Source: Castor canadensis
Taxonomy: Eukaryota; Chordata; Mammalia; Rodentia; Castoridae
Length of the DNA stretch: 64,000 bases
Assembly (NCBI RefSeq): GCF_047511655.1
Contig: NC_133402.1
Span: 62,810,951 to 62,874,950, forward strand
Direction of reading: 5' to 3'
Numbering within the stretch: position 1 is the first letter of the stretch; the number at the start of each line of letters is the position of its first letter. Below, in pieces: positions 40,271 through 52,002 of this stretch. Under the pieces are notes generated by a model. That model did no database searches. It was not told where the DNA came from and worked only from the letters and a program-made list of their open reading frames with translations. The position numbers and the translations under genes were made by a program.

Positions 40271-40784
40271 GCAAAAACTAACCAACCAAACAAACATACA
40301 AGATGACCTTGGTTCTGATATAAAAAAAAATAGGAACAGAAGGTTAAGTGGTCACACAAATGTCTCTAGAGGGAGTGATGGAAGGCAGCCACCCAGGGAC
40401 ATGTTTGGGGAGTGTGTGATTGGCAGTAACAGAGGGAGGAAGACACAGGCTGAGAACAGCACTCTGTTCCTGCTCCACAGCTGGATTAACTTGGGCTCTT
40501 CTGTCAGTCACTCTGTGGGCGTTAGCTTCCTGGTCTGCGAATGGGTTGATTGGACCACATTAGACTGTTCCTCTCACATGCCAGCCATGTGTACATGTTG
40601 TGATTTTTTTAAAAAAAGTGCTCTCTTAAAAATTGTCTTTTCCCAAATTGAGTAACACCACTCAGCTCTGGAATGTTTGTCTTAGAAGAATGCAGGTCTG
40701 ATGTTGCCAGGTCATCAGATTTTTCAACACAAGCCAGAAATTGGACTTTTTATATGAAATCTCAGGATTTGCAATGTGGACAGT
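40271..40784. other. Intergenic, nothing recognised
   Basis: Unique-looking sequence downstream of the L1 target site. No gene supported. Confidence 0.55.
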
Positions 40785-41110
40785 TGTATAAGTCAGGCAA
40801 AGCCGCTGTAACAAATGTACTTTGGCATACTGTTATTAGATGGAAGTTTACTTCTCCCTGTGGGGTGGCTGTGTTCCACACGGGTATTCAGGAGCCAAGG
40901 CTCCCATTTGTTGTCTTCTGCCATCCCAAAGGCATTGTTCTCATCTGTGTAGTCAAGCTGGGTCACAGGCCTGGCTGTGCTCCCATGGCTCTGGGCAGCT
41001 GAGGTCGAGACCTCCAACCACTTCCTGCCCCTGGGCAGGATGTCCTTCCTTGTGTGGGCACCCAGAAGCATCTCTCTGTGGCTGCACACTAAATGACCCA
41101 TCACATCAGT
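40785..41110. repeat. Old interspersed repeat, family unresolved
   Basis: 'gcaaagccgctgtaacaaat', 'agatggaagtttacttctcc' and 'ggagccaaggctcccatttg' followed by 'tctgccatcccaaaggcatt' recall a common mammalian repeat containing 'ctgctgtaacaaa…tttatttctc…gacccaggctccttccatct'. I cannot name the family with certainty. Confidence 0.45.
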
Positions 41111-42043
41111 GAGTCCATTTCTACAATGTCATTTGTAATGGTATGTAGGCTTTGGCCACATGGGTATACTTATTTGCTTCTCATTTTTGAACTTTTAGAT
41201 TACTTATTTACTGTTGTTACAAAATGTTGTAAGTGATGGTGGGTTCCCCAAAGCACTCTTCTCTTTCTCAATCACACATTGCTTTCTCCTCCATGACACA
41301 GGAAACCACCATCTGACCACTTTGGAAATCATTTCTTGCTCTTTTAAAATGTAATTTTCTTACCTGTGTATACATCTTAAAAGAGCACACTTTGATTTCA
41401 CCTGTTCTTCACCTTTATGTGAATGAGACGACACTTCATCTTTTTACTCACCACTGTTTGTAGCAGCCATTCATATTTTTGTTTAGCTCGTTCCTTGTCA
41501 TTTCACATTCCATTCCATTTGTCTGATTTGGTGTTTGGGTTTTACAAACAATATCACTTTGAAGACTTTAGTCTATGTCTCCTGGTGCACAAGTCCACAC
41601 AGTCTCTAAGAAATGTGCCCAATGACTAGAATTGCTTCTAGTTTGCCAGAAAATACTGGAACTTTTTTTCCCAAATTATCAATAATTTATGATTTTCACA
41701 GGAGTATGTAGGAGTTCTGATTCTCACCTATCTGCTGCCAGGTGTTTTACATTTTCAACAATTTGATGGCATGTATAATCTCATTGTGGCTTTTAATTAC
41801 ACCTCCCTCATTAATAACGGGATGGAGAATGTTTTCATGTCTGTTGGCTATTTCGTCTTCTTTGTATTCAAATCTCTGGCGTTTCTTTCTGTTAGGTCAC
41901 TTGCCTTTTCCATATCTATCTGCTGAACTATTTCTGACATGTGGCTAGAAATTCTTTGTCACTTGCTTGTGTTGGGCTCTCTTCTCCCATTCCATGATTC
42001 ATCATTTCACTAGTTCTTCATGGTATTTTTGATGAACAGAGTT

Positions 42044-42045
<2 letters not shown>
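41111..42045. other. Intergenic, possibly part of an old antisense L1
   Basis: T-rich sequence with phrases typical of antisense L1M (ccattccatttgtctgattt). It may join the better-supported L1 at 42085-42470. No gene. Confidence 0.4.

Positions 42046-42080
<35 letters not shown>
42046..42080. repeat. (CA)17 microsatellite
   Basis: A perfect CA repeat of about 35 bases. Confidence 0.95.
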
Positions 42081-42083
<3 letters not shown>

Positions 42084-42084
42084 C

Positions 42085-42470
42085 CACAGTCAGTGATTTT
42101 TGTGTGTTGTTTAAAATTCTTTTCCCCTGTTGAGACCAGTAAGCTATTCTGCTACATCATTGCCTAAAAGCTTTATTGTTTTGCCTTTCCCATTCAGGTT
42201 TATAATTCAGCTGGAATTGAGTGCTATGTAAAAGGCAGGTGTCCAGTGTGACTTTTCCCCATATAGAAAATGCTTGCTGTACAAGCATTATTTATCAAAA
42301 GACTGTCTTTGTCCTACCCTTTCGAAGTGCCAACTTTGTGACAACTCAGGGTCCACATGCATGAGTGTGACAGAACCACTTGGTCTATGGTGTAGTTTTT
42401 ATCTTTGCATTAATACCACATCGTCTGAATTGTGAGAGCTTCATACTAAGTTTTGCTCTCTGGAAGAACA
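42085..42470 (-). repeat. Ancient L1M ORF2/3' remnant, minus strand
   Basis: 'ttataattcagctggaattg', 'catatagaaaatgcttgctg', 'agcattatttatcaaaagac' and 'ttaataccacatcgtctgaa' correspond in order to the antisense L1M sequence with 'ccagttttcccagcaccatttattgaaaagactg' and 'agtaccacactgtcttga'. It is highly degraded. Confidence 0.6.
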
Positions 42471-42799
42471 AATCTTCCTTCTGGTTTTTCTTTGAAGGTT
42501 TGACCCTTTACCTAATATAGTCAGTGGTGTGCTGACCTGTAACAAGTTTGTCATAGTGGAAGCAGAACCTTCTGTCAAAAGATACCCAAATCCTTAAAAA
42601 TATGTCAAACGTTTTGAAAGATTTTGGTGCATAACAGCAAATGGCTTTCTGGAAGAGGCAATACTGTGAGCTGACTATAACAAGATTGGGGTGGAAAAGG
42701 ACAATAGAAGAACTGTAGTTTGTGATTTCACTTAGGGTTATTCCTTTCAAAAGGAATGCTGGATATATGAGTTATATTAGATTTTGGAAGCAGAGTGTA

Positions 42800-43172
42800 T
42801 TACTGTAATTGTGTATGTGGGGCCTGCTGTCGGGTGACTGTACCCCCAGTTGCATGTGTTGGAACGCTGACCTTCAATGTGGTGGAATTTAAAGGAAGGG
42901 CCTTTGGGTCCGAAATAATCAGGGTTAGATGAAATCATAAAGATGTGACCCTCACGATGAGATTAGTGGCTTTATTAGAAGGAGAACTCTCTCGCCACCA
43001 GCTGGGAACACAGACAGAAGGTGGCCATCTTGAAGCCAGAAGAGGACCTACACCAGTTGCTGAGTGAGCAGCAGACTTTTTTTGGACTTCCCAGCCTTCA
43101 GAACGGTGAGAGACAAAGGACTGGGAAGCCACCCGGTCTCTGGTATTCTGCTATCAGCTGAAATAATCTAAC
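42800..43172 (+). mobile_element. MLT1-type MaLR solo LTR
   Basis: 'ggaagggcctttgggtccga', 'tcagggttagatgaaatcat', 'cccagccttcagaacggtga' and 'gaagccacccggtctctggt' match MLT1 LTRs in order. No internal region is attached. Confidence 0.8.
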
Positions 43173-45033
43173 ACCCACATGGCTTTGAACTTAGAAAATA
43201 TTTGGCTGGAAACTATGCTGAAAAGAAAGCCTAGATACATGTAAAAGTGAAGCAAAGGCATGTTTTAAAAATCCTTTATAAACAATAAACCTTATTAACT
43301 GAAGCGAACTCTGTGTGTTTGTTGTTTCTATAAGCATTTCAAAAAGGATTCTCAGATTTTGGATGCATGATGTTGGCTAGCATTTTTTGCAAGGCTTGTG
43401 AGCCAAGAATGAAAATGTTTACCATTAAATTAATAAGAAAGCAGCATGCAAAATTTGCTCAGTGAGCTGATGCCAGAGCTCCAGGTTGACTGAAACTGCT
43501 TTAGGTTTCAGTGTGGTAAACACAAACTCTCAGGTACAGAGCAAGTTTAGTGACTGGAGGAGTCCTATTAGATGTACAGACCTAGACCAAAACCCAAACT
43601 GAAAATCCAACTAGTGGTTCTGATCAACCGTGTGCGTCACGACTCAGCATAAACAAAAAGGGTGACTTGGCACACAAAATGGATGGTGTAGGAAACAAAC
43701 AAGAAATCCACTTCAACCTCCAGAAGGGACCAAGCTGACTGCCACCAAATCACATGCAAATCAGGTGCTGTCCACTTGAATTGTATCCCCTCACAGGGTG
43801 GGGGACACTCATAGGGTCAACTTTGTGTTGCACTGGGGAGACACCAAAGACTGCCAGAGGTTAATGGAGCAGTTTTACCGAGGAAAGGCACAAAATCAGT
43901 TTTACAGCCAGGATACTTATACAATCCTTCATTCATTTTCTCAACAAATATTTGTTCCGTGCTCGCCTAATTCAAAGCACTCACACTGAATCCTGAAGCA
44001 GTTTTAAAGATGTGCATGACAATTCTATAAAATCTTCACAGTGATCTCTTATGGGGCAAAATGTTTACTATTGAATCGTCTCCTATAAAATATGGCCCTT
44101 GTCTTTGAGAAACTGTAAATTTCTGGAGCAGTGTTTCTTAAAGAATAGGAACCTACTATTTCCTAATGGTACGTGAGATAGTTTTCAGGGGAATACAAGC
44201 TGCTGCTTTTCCTTGTTAGCCTGGCACAGTCTGTCTTCAACACTATCTAATAGTTCGTGTACATTTCCTTTGAAAACATAAAACAAAACAAAGCAGAATT
44301 TAATCAAACCAGAATTTAATAACTTCCTCCAATTCTTTAAAAATTTTTGTTTTGGTTGCTTTTCATTTCTGGAACATGGTAATGGTTGGCCATTTATGGT
44401 GGTGACGTGTGATTTCTGTTTAAAATAAACATAACTAAGATCTGACACAGAGAGCTAGCTGAAAGAAAAACGTAAACAACAGGACAAACCGTATCTGCAC
44501 GTGGCAGAAGAGAATGACGCTGTAGAGGGATGTGTACGTGAATGAAATAAGATGCAGAGTATCTCCACAGTGGACTCTAACTCAGGGGTTCAAACAGGAG
44601 CTACAGAAGGAGCTCTGGGCACTGGATGCCTCTTCTTCCAGGAGGAATTCTGGAAGGCTCCCTGGAGGAAGCTTTCTATGGATAAAGACTCGCAGTGGAA
44701 CCAGGGGCCTTCCAAATAGAGGGGCGTGACTGAGAAAGGTAAGCCTGCTGCCCTGGAAGGTGGTCACCCAGTTACACATGAATCAAAACCAGCAGAGGGC
44801 TTTTCCAACATGCTGAGTTCCAACTGTCTCCTCAGAGTTAAGGGTTCAGTGGTGAAAAGAGAATTTTCCAACTTCACTTTGACGAAGACTTTGGACCACT
44901 TGACTGTAGGGGACCAATGCAGAGCTAGAGGGCAGAAGGAAGGACTGAGCCTGGAGGCAGCCTTCCTATGCAGGTGGTCATTTCAGTATGGTGGGCTGCT
45001 TCCAGTTTCAGGGCTCCGGGTTGCAATCAATGG
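43173..45033. other. Intergenic, nothing recognised
   Basis: A small L2/MIR-like motif (ctcaacaaatatttgttccg) is at about 43938. Otherwise no repeat or gene can be supported. Confidence 0.55.
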
Positions 45034-46294
45034 CTAGCTCAGTTTCAGCACGGTCATATGTCCCTTGAGTTGCCCATGAGGCTCACTTGCAGATTTGTGA
45101 CAACCAGGCATTGGGAAGAGGATGCGTGGATGTGGGAGCTTTCTGGATGCCACTGGGCATCCAGTGGTCTTTGGAGGACACTGTGAAATGAGAATGCTAC
45201 CATTCTGCTCGATCTCACTATTTATGGGCAGCAGTCTTCTTGGAATTTCCATCCTCTCTGGCGAGAGATTAGAAAGACTAGCATCTGGAAATTGCTTTGG
45301 AAGTAGACCGCGGTTGTGGAAGGAGATGGCATTTTCTGCCTTCCACTGACAGCGAGGATCAGTGATGGGGAGGAGGGTCTCATAGGCAAATGAAGACTCT
45401 GGTTCTGGTGGAACCATGGGATTAAACTGATCGCGAGCCCCAAATACACACAGTGCATCATACTCAGCACCTTGCGTTAAATTGCCAGATGGATAATGTT
45501 CTGGGCAGGGATTACAGCGTGGGTTATTTGAGAGGACGAGAAGATTGCTGACCCAGGCTGGGACAGTGGGCAAGCTGTGGGCTTGTCTGCAGTATTGAGC
45601 ACATATTTCTAAGGCTTTCCAGGGAACATTAGTAAGCCATTGTCTGCTCGAGTGAGATGGGACTTTCAAAAGGACCATAAACATCCAAGCTGATGGCTAA
45701 CATGGCTGGCCAAATCCAGCTGTTCATAGAATCAATGCCATTTAGCCAAAACCTTACCAAAATGGCACCATCCTCTCTATCATGGCATTCCAAGTGAAAG
45801 GGGCACTTTGAGAGGTGGATCCCCAAAGAGCTCTGATCTGATGACACCAGCAAAAATGCTGCAACTATGTGACAGTGTTGACCTCCACATCCTCACGGAC
45901 AGAACCGAACAAGCCAGGGATCCAGAAGCTTCCAGAGTAGTTGCCAGGCATCTGAATTGAGAAAATTAATTTTCACCGGCAGGAGAGGGCTTCCTCTGTC
46001 ATGAGTGATGGCTGCTCCCACTTAGTCAGCATTGCCATTCTGTCAGGCACAACACCACAGGCTCTGATGTATGTCAAATTTGCATTTTCTGGGTGCAGAG
46101 TCCAGGCAGGGGCATGGATGAAACATTTGCGTGGTTTTCGTAATGAGTACAAGGCAATCAACTGAAAAGATACCTCTGAAGCCCTCTGGTCTCCTATATC
46201 CTAGGTAAAGAAGATGGAGGAAAAAAGAAATAAAATAGCTATCATTAAAATAACAATGAAAAAGTAAATTTGATAAACCCAGGCTTGTCATCAA
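45034..46294 (-). other. Unassigned cluster of minus-strand reading frames
   Basis: On the minus strand, frames of 216 codons (45034-45684), 74 codons (45629-45853), 62 codons (45973-46161) and 83 codons (46043-46294) follow one another with shifts and stops. The 216-codon frame has an ATG at 45684 and ends in GQLKGHMTVLKLS. I recognise no domain or family. It could be a decayed retrocopy, an internal part of an old retroelement, or chance open sequence. No poly-A tail or flanking duplication was found. Confidence 0.25.
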
Positions 46295-47104
46295 AAATCA
46301 AACCAGACATCTCAATACCATAAATTTCTTCTCTTGTACTGAAATTTCTTATATTGCACTGGAATATCATTGGGTCAATTAAATCCTGAAATAAATGACA
46401 AAGGAGGTATTGACAGGAGCTGGAAAAAAAAACTATGCATTTTCAAAGGAAAGCTAGGGATTTAGATGTTTGTTGTTTGGCATTTGACCTATGGCATAAA
46501 ATTGTAGATTGTCTCCAAAAATTGTAAGTGGGGCATGGTTTTACAGGAGAGACACTTCTGCATAATAAGTTGTATCCTAACAATGAAATCTTGTATAAAA
46601 AGAGACAGTTAACAAGGCAGAGGAAAAGAGACAGTTCACCGAGTCAACAAAACATTTTGTGCTCTAGAAATGGATATGCAGAAACTGCACTTGAGCCGAG
46701 AGGTTGTGCTTTTGAAGCAAGTCGAACCACGTGTAATGTGGTGACTGAGAAAAGAGAAGTCTGCAGAGGATGAGGGTACATCACTGGAAAACTAATGAGT
46801 TGTTACATTTTGAGCCAAGATTGCATCTGACTGTTCAGAATGGAAGTAAGACAAGATCAGAGCAAAGTATAGAGAGTGGATATAAAACTTTGGGAATTCA
46901 GAGTGCAGACACTGCAACAGAAAAGGAAAGTAAGAAAAGAAACAAACTGATGATAGAGTCCAGAAGTTGCAGAATGAGACCATGTAGGTCCAATACTATT
47001 TTCTTTCTTCAATTATTTCCCCTCTTGGATTTTTCTGTCTTGTGATACCTAATGAGATATGCATGAACTTGTATATTCCAATACACCACAGGAATTAAAC
47101 GCTT
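46295..47104. other. Intergenic, nothing recognised
   Basis: AT-rich, with repeated 'aaaagagacagtt' (about 46598 and 46625). No gene supported. Confidence 0.55.
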
Positions 47105-47321
47105 GGGCTGGGTGTGGTGGCTTACACCTGTCATCCCTATAACTCCGGAGGCATAGGTAAGAGGATCACAGTTTAAGGCTGACCCCAGGAGAAAAGCACA
47201 AGAATCTGCCTGAAAGAAAAATGGGCTGGTGAAGTGGCTCAAGTGGTAGAGCACCAATTTAGCAAGTGGGCTGCCCTGAGTTCAAATTCTAGTACCAAAA
47301 AAAAAAAAAGAAAAGAAAAAG
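47105..47321 (+). repeat. Dimeric SINE (Alu-like plus ID-like unit)
   Basis: 'gggctgggtgtggtggctta' begins the Alu-like monomer. 'gggctggtgaagtggctcaa' and 'gagttcaaattctagtacca' mark the ID-like unit, followed by an A-rich tail. One of the better preserved copies. Confidence 0.88.
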
Positions 47322-47909
47322 GAACACATAAGCACAAAGGTCACCTATGGAAAACTCTTATGTCTCTGTATAATGGTTTATCTGTGAAATAGCATTGCCT
47401 AGAATGGAATTTGCTTTTGTGTGTGACAAAAGGTACCATGAGGCTCACGACAAGCCCAAAGTACTCACCTTTCATCAGAGAGAACCTGTGCCACATGTGA
47501 TTCTATTGTGATTAAATGCTGCTACAATATCATTTGCTTTCTGCTTAATGCAAGCACTATTTGACTAATTTTCACCCTAAGCCCTTCTATGCTGTGTGAA
47601 GGTTGTGTCCTGCCCCAAAGCTCCTGTGTAGGGAATGAGTGACTCTGAAATACAGCCTGCATCTGCTCTCTGGCCATGCACCCTGGTATGGGGTGGCACA
47701 GGAAGCCCATGGGGGTGGAGGGATGGCTCTTTTTGATTTTCAAATTTGTACAGCATGGGCCACCAGTTGCATCAGAAGAAGCCCCTATTGGCCACCTGCA
47801 AACCTCATGCAATAGAAGGTCAGGGAAGAAAGTCCACCCATGTATAGCCCTGAGTTATTCACCGTAGATGTTTACTCACCACTAAACACTAGCATGGCCA
47901 CTACCATGC

Positions 47910-48050
47910 TTCTTGAACTCCAATGTGCAGACCAATCATCTGAGATCTTGCTAACATGTGGGCTCTGACCCAGGAGGTTTGGTCCCCTAACAAGCTCTCA
48001 GGGAACTCTGATTAGCCTGATCCACTGGCCACACCGTGAGTAGCAAGATC
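47910..48050 (+). repeat. MER5-type hAT DNA transposon remnant
   Basis: 'cttgaactccaatgtgcaga', 'gatcttgctaacatgtgggc', 'taacaagctctcagggaact' and 'acaccgtgagtagcaag' follow the order of the MER5/Charlie-derived family. Confidence 0.6.
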
Positions 48051-48384
48051 TGTGGATGTCAAGGCCAAAGAAACCCATGGTAAACTCTGGCTACCATGGA
48101 CCCTGCACTCTCTGCTGACCATGGATCCCACCCAGCTATCTTTCTGTCCCTGTGAACTTCAACCAGAATCCTCCCTACCTTACTAAACAGCCATCACCAA
48201 ACCAAATTCACAGCATCCCAACCAAGAAAGGGGTAAAGAAAGTGAGCGAACATCCTGCTTCTTCCTGACCCTGGGTTATTCCACCTGCTTCTTCTACTTT
48301 CTAGGGAGAAGAGGCCCTTCACTCCAGCCTTTTCTGGAGCCAGGAAGGAGTCGTTGCTGACTAACCACTCTGTGTGGCTCTTAT

Positions 48385-48500
48385 TATTTCTGTGTTACAG
48401 ATAGGGAAACTGAGGCTCAATGCGATTACATCCCTGTATAAGAGCACAGATCAAGTGGGTTAACTTGTAGGAAATTAAACCGAGGGTGGATTCCAAATTC
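48385..48500 (-). repeat. MIR, minus strand
   Basis: 'tacagatagggaaactgagg' followed by 'ctcaatgcgattacatccct' is the reverse MIR core (ttacagatgaggaaactgaggc). Confidence 0.75.
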
Positions 48501-49529
48501 ATGACCCTTCACATCTTGTCTCTAAATTTTAAGAAACTTAATTCGTATTGTCAATAAAGAGGACATTTTCCAATTTACAACTCTTATCAGGTGCCATGGC
48601 ACCTGATGTAGAAGTGACACTGAAAGGCAGGTGGCACTGCGGTAGACATCCTTTTGTTTGTTTTAAACACAATTCTATTACTGTAGAGCCAAATGTGTAT
48701 CTCAAGGAGTTTCTCCTAATATGACATTATCTCTGCTTCCTTGTGACAATTGATTCTGGTGACTATTTTTAAAGCATTTTGATCACGGACTAAAACTTCA
48801 ATGTCAAATCTCCTCCATCCTTTCAAACATCGTGATTCTGAATAGAGCAGTGAGGGTCTTTTCTCCCGAGTGATTGGGGCCAGATGGGCGAGGGTCTGGA
48901 ATGTTCATAGTGCAGGGGACGGCCAGCTCTGCAAACAGGGACAGGGCACTGCCTTCTAAGCAGCCAACCATCAAGGGCAGTCCCCGTGGACAGCACAGGC
49001 TGGCTCCCAGGAGGAATTCCTGCAAACTGGAGCTCTAGGCAGGGATGAGGGACAACGGTCAGACCAAGCACACAGCATAATCCCAAATGCACCCCCTCAT
49101 TTAGTGGGTTCATGGCTCATGGGAAGCTGAGGAGGAAGGAAAATGATTTTGAGTTGCTTCAAGACCACTGTGGAGCTGAGGAACAACTGCTGGGAGACAG
49201 ATGTGGCAGAAGCCAGGACTCTTGTGTTTGGGCACCAGTTTCTTCTTTTCCCAGAAGGTGGCTGTCTACCCACTTTGGCATGATAAACAGCTTTGCAAAG
49301 CATGCTGAGCTGAGACAGCAGCCAGCCCAGCAGAGTGGGGACACGGGGATGCACCCCACCCTAAACTGCCTTCAGTTAGCATGGAATTGACGTTACACCA
49401 TTGCATTGCATCAATTTGCTTTCTAAGAGCCGGCACTTCCTCCTCAACTCTGCAGTTGTTTTTGTTATGCATAGTTAAGGACACACCTTGCTTTTTATAC
49501 CACATAGTTCTTTTTATAAGGACTCACAG

Positions 49530-49640
49530 GAAGTCAGTCAATAAATATTTATTGAGCACTTATATGCCAGACACTGTTAGTCCCTTATAGAGCAGTGAAC
49601 AAAGAAACCACATAAATGAAACTCACATTGTTGTTGGAGG
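49530..49640 (-). repeat. L2 3' end, minus strand
   Basis: 'agtcaataaatatttattga', 'cacttatatgccagacactg' and 'agcagtgaacaaagaaacca' match the antisense L2 terminal segment. Confidence 0.75.
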
Positions 49641-50959
49641 GAATTTTTTTCTTGGGTCTCTGCCAGGCAAAGTTGTCAAACTCCTAAGAAAATTTCCTTC
49701 TTTACTGTGGTTACTAGGAAGCTCAGAGCCAAGTTCTTCAGTTTACCTCTAGCAATTTGCCCAGGATCTCAGGGAATGAATTGTTATACAGACCATGCCC
49801 CCAGTTTCATGTTGTTTTCCTCTTGATAAATTTTGTCATTTTTATCTTTTTAGGCTACCTTATGTCCTTATTAACTTTTTAAAAATAAGGGTGCTATAAT
49901 GATATAACAATAACAGCAAATCCTTGGGACAGACATTGATGGGGAGATGTGATTTCTGGAAGTGAATCCATCTGGAAACACATGGTAGTTAGTGTGAGGC
50001 CATGCTGGCTGCTGGGGGTCACAGGTGGGCAGCCCAGCCAGTGCAGGTGAGAAACAAAGCCAGGGAAAAAGAGTTAGGGTGCCTGGCAGGATGCCAGAAT
50101 TTAAAGGTGGAAGATCAGAGAGAAAGCACCATTGAAAGGTGGATGGAAAATAATGCAGAGATGTGAATGGAACCAAATTTGTGCCTCGGCAGTGAGCTGC
50201 TGGGTGGATTCTTCATTGTAAGAAACAGAACTGGACTTGATGAATCTGATGGGGAGAAAGGAGAGAAGTGTGAAGCTTACAGAGTCTAAAAAATCCCCAA
50301 TTAAAGAGCTTCAAAGAGACAGGGTCCCCTCTGCGAGGATAACAGGTTTCACTGTTGGGATGAGAAGGCAGCAACTGTTTCCCACCTTCTTGTCTCGCTG
50401 CTGAAGAATCAGACTGCTTGACACGTGACAGGGTTGAGTGAATTGGGAAGTGAAGGAATGAATGAACGAAATGCCCATAAAACAATGTCTAGTTAGCGGC
50501 CGTGCACCTGCCCATCAGAGGAGTGCCTTCCCCGAACGTCTTACGAAAGCCACAGACAATGGAACGGGGTGTTTCAGACTCTTACCAAAGAAAGGGAGAA
50601 TGGGCGTGGGGCAGGCTGGCAGGCTAGAGAAGGCAGTGGCTCTAGTTGTGGCAGTGGCATGTGTCCTGCTCCAGCTCGCTAGCCCAGGTCCTCCAATGTC
50701 TGGCAGGAAAGTAAAAGATGCAGGAAGAATCTCCCAGGCATCACCATCAACCCTCAAGATGGGGTTAGACCTAGGATGGAGGCAGCTGCGCTAGGTCAAA
50801 AAGGTGGAGATGCAGATGGTGTGAGCAAGGCCAGGGGAGGAGGGAGTAGCTCTCAAACCAGGACAACCCCAGAGTGACACATTTGGACACATATGTGTTT
50901 GTGGAGAAGTGAACCTGAACGCTGTTGGCCTCTGTTTTAAAGTCTAATACCCTTTGGGT

Positions 50960-51360
50960 ATTGCAAGCCTGGGGAAATTGGGACCTCCAATCAGGAGCCA
51001 CCAGGATCTCACTTGCTGGGCTCCAGCCCATCAGACCTCTTGCTGTTCCTTACACAGGTCTGCACTCATGGCATCATTCACGTGCAATTCTCAGCCCTTG
51101 GGTTTCACTGGGTTGCATCCTTTTTCTTTGCAAGGGTCACCTCCCCTTTGCAAAAGTCACCTTGCCAATTTGATGGATTTTATTTTCTCTACAGCACTTG
51201 TCACATTGATGGATTTTATTTTCTCTACAGCACTTGTCAACCTCCACAATAATCTTGCTTACAAACACATGCACTGGATGTCTCCCACTAAAGAGAATAC
51301 GTTTCGTGAGGGCGGGAACCACGCCTGTTTCACACTTGTGTCCCAGAGCTAGACCAGCTC
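50960..51360 (+). repeat. L2 3' region, plus strand, with internal 36-bp duplication
   Basis: 'ctccagcccatcagacctct' and 'tgctgttccttacacaggtc' lead to 'ttattttctctacagcactt' and 'gtgagggcgggaaccacgcc', the L2 order up to the terminal region. It carries a tandem duplication at 51170-51241. Confidence 0.7.
51170..51241. repeat. 36-bp tandem duplication
   Basis: Two units begin ttgatggattttattttctc at 51170 and 51206. They are identical over at least 34 bases, so the duplication is recent relative to the L2 that contains it. Confidence 0.95.
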
Positions 51361-51897
51361 TGGTCTAGAATTACTTAGTAATTCTGCCTTATGTTCCTGG
51401 GGCAAACGCAACTTTGCTGTCCTGCACTGCCCTTCCCTAATACGTGATTAGGTCTGTTTTGTTGAAGCTTAAGCATTAAGTACACACACATATTCATATC
51501 TATATAATATGTACATTACACACACATATATGAAGTATTCCCTCTTTTAATTCTGTGGAAGGGTTTGTATAAGACAGAAACTATCTAGGCCTTGGAAGTT
51601 TGCTAGAGCCCTCTGTAAATCCTCTGAGCCTGTTGTTTTCCTTATGGGAAGATTTAAAAAAGACTGCTCAGTTTCTTAATAATCCCAAGACAATTCAGGC
51701 TTTTTCTTTTTTGGATTACTAAGGCAAGCATTTTAAAAACTTACCTCTGGGAACATCACATTTCATCTAAGTTTCTAAATGAAATCAGGTAGGAGTGGTT
51801 TACCTCTGGAGATTCTGGGGCTGTTCATACATATTTACAGTAAAACATATAAAAGAAAAAAGGGTCACTCTTGGACTGGTCAAGGATTAGTTAGTTC
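51361..51897. other. Intergenic AT-rich stretch
   Basis: A short alternating CA/TA segment lies at about 51482-51530. No recognised element. Confidence 0.55.
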
Positions 51898-51906
51898 AAG
51901 GATTTT

Positions 51907-51989
51907 TTTTGGCAGTACTGGGGTTTGAACTCAATGGCCCACACTTGCTAGGCAGGCGCTCTACCACTTGTGCCCCTCCACCAGTCCCA
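51907..51989 (-). repeat. ID-like SINE monomer, minus strand, with short target-site duplication
   Basis: 'ggcagtactggggtttgaac' and 'gctaggcaggcgctctacca' are well preserved. aaggatttt at 51898-51906 and 51994-52002 is a 9-base candidate duplication, partly merged with the T tail. Confidence 0.88.
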
Positions 51990-52002
51990 AAAGAAGGATT
52001 TT

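Larger units (their letters stand above)
47322..50899. other. Intergenic with MER5A, MIR and L2 remnants
   Basis: Recognised content is at 47910-48050, 48385-48500 and 49530-49640. Other parts, including moderate-GC sequence at 48,800-49,400 and 50,460-50,900, show no supported gene. Confidence 0.6.

Noticed and set aside
50462..51352. Frames of 79-132 codons with a repeated 12-residue motif
   Set aside because: The residue repeat simply reflects the 36-bp DNA duplication within an L2 element.
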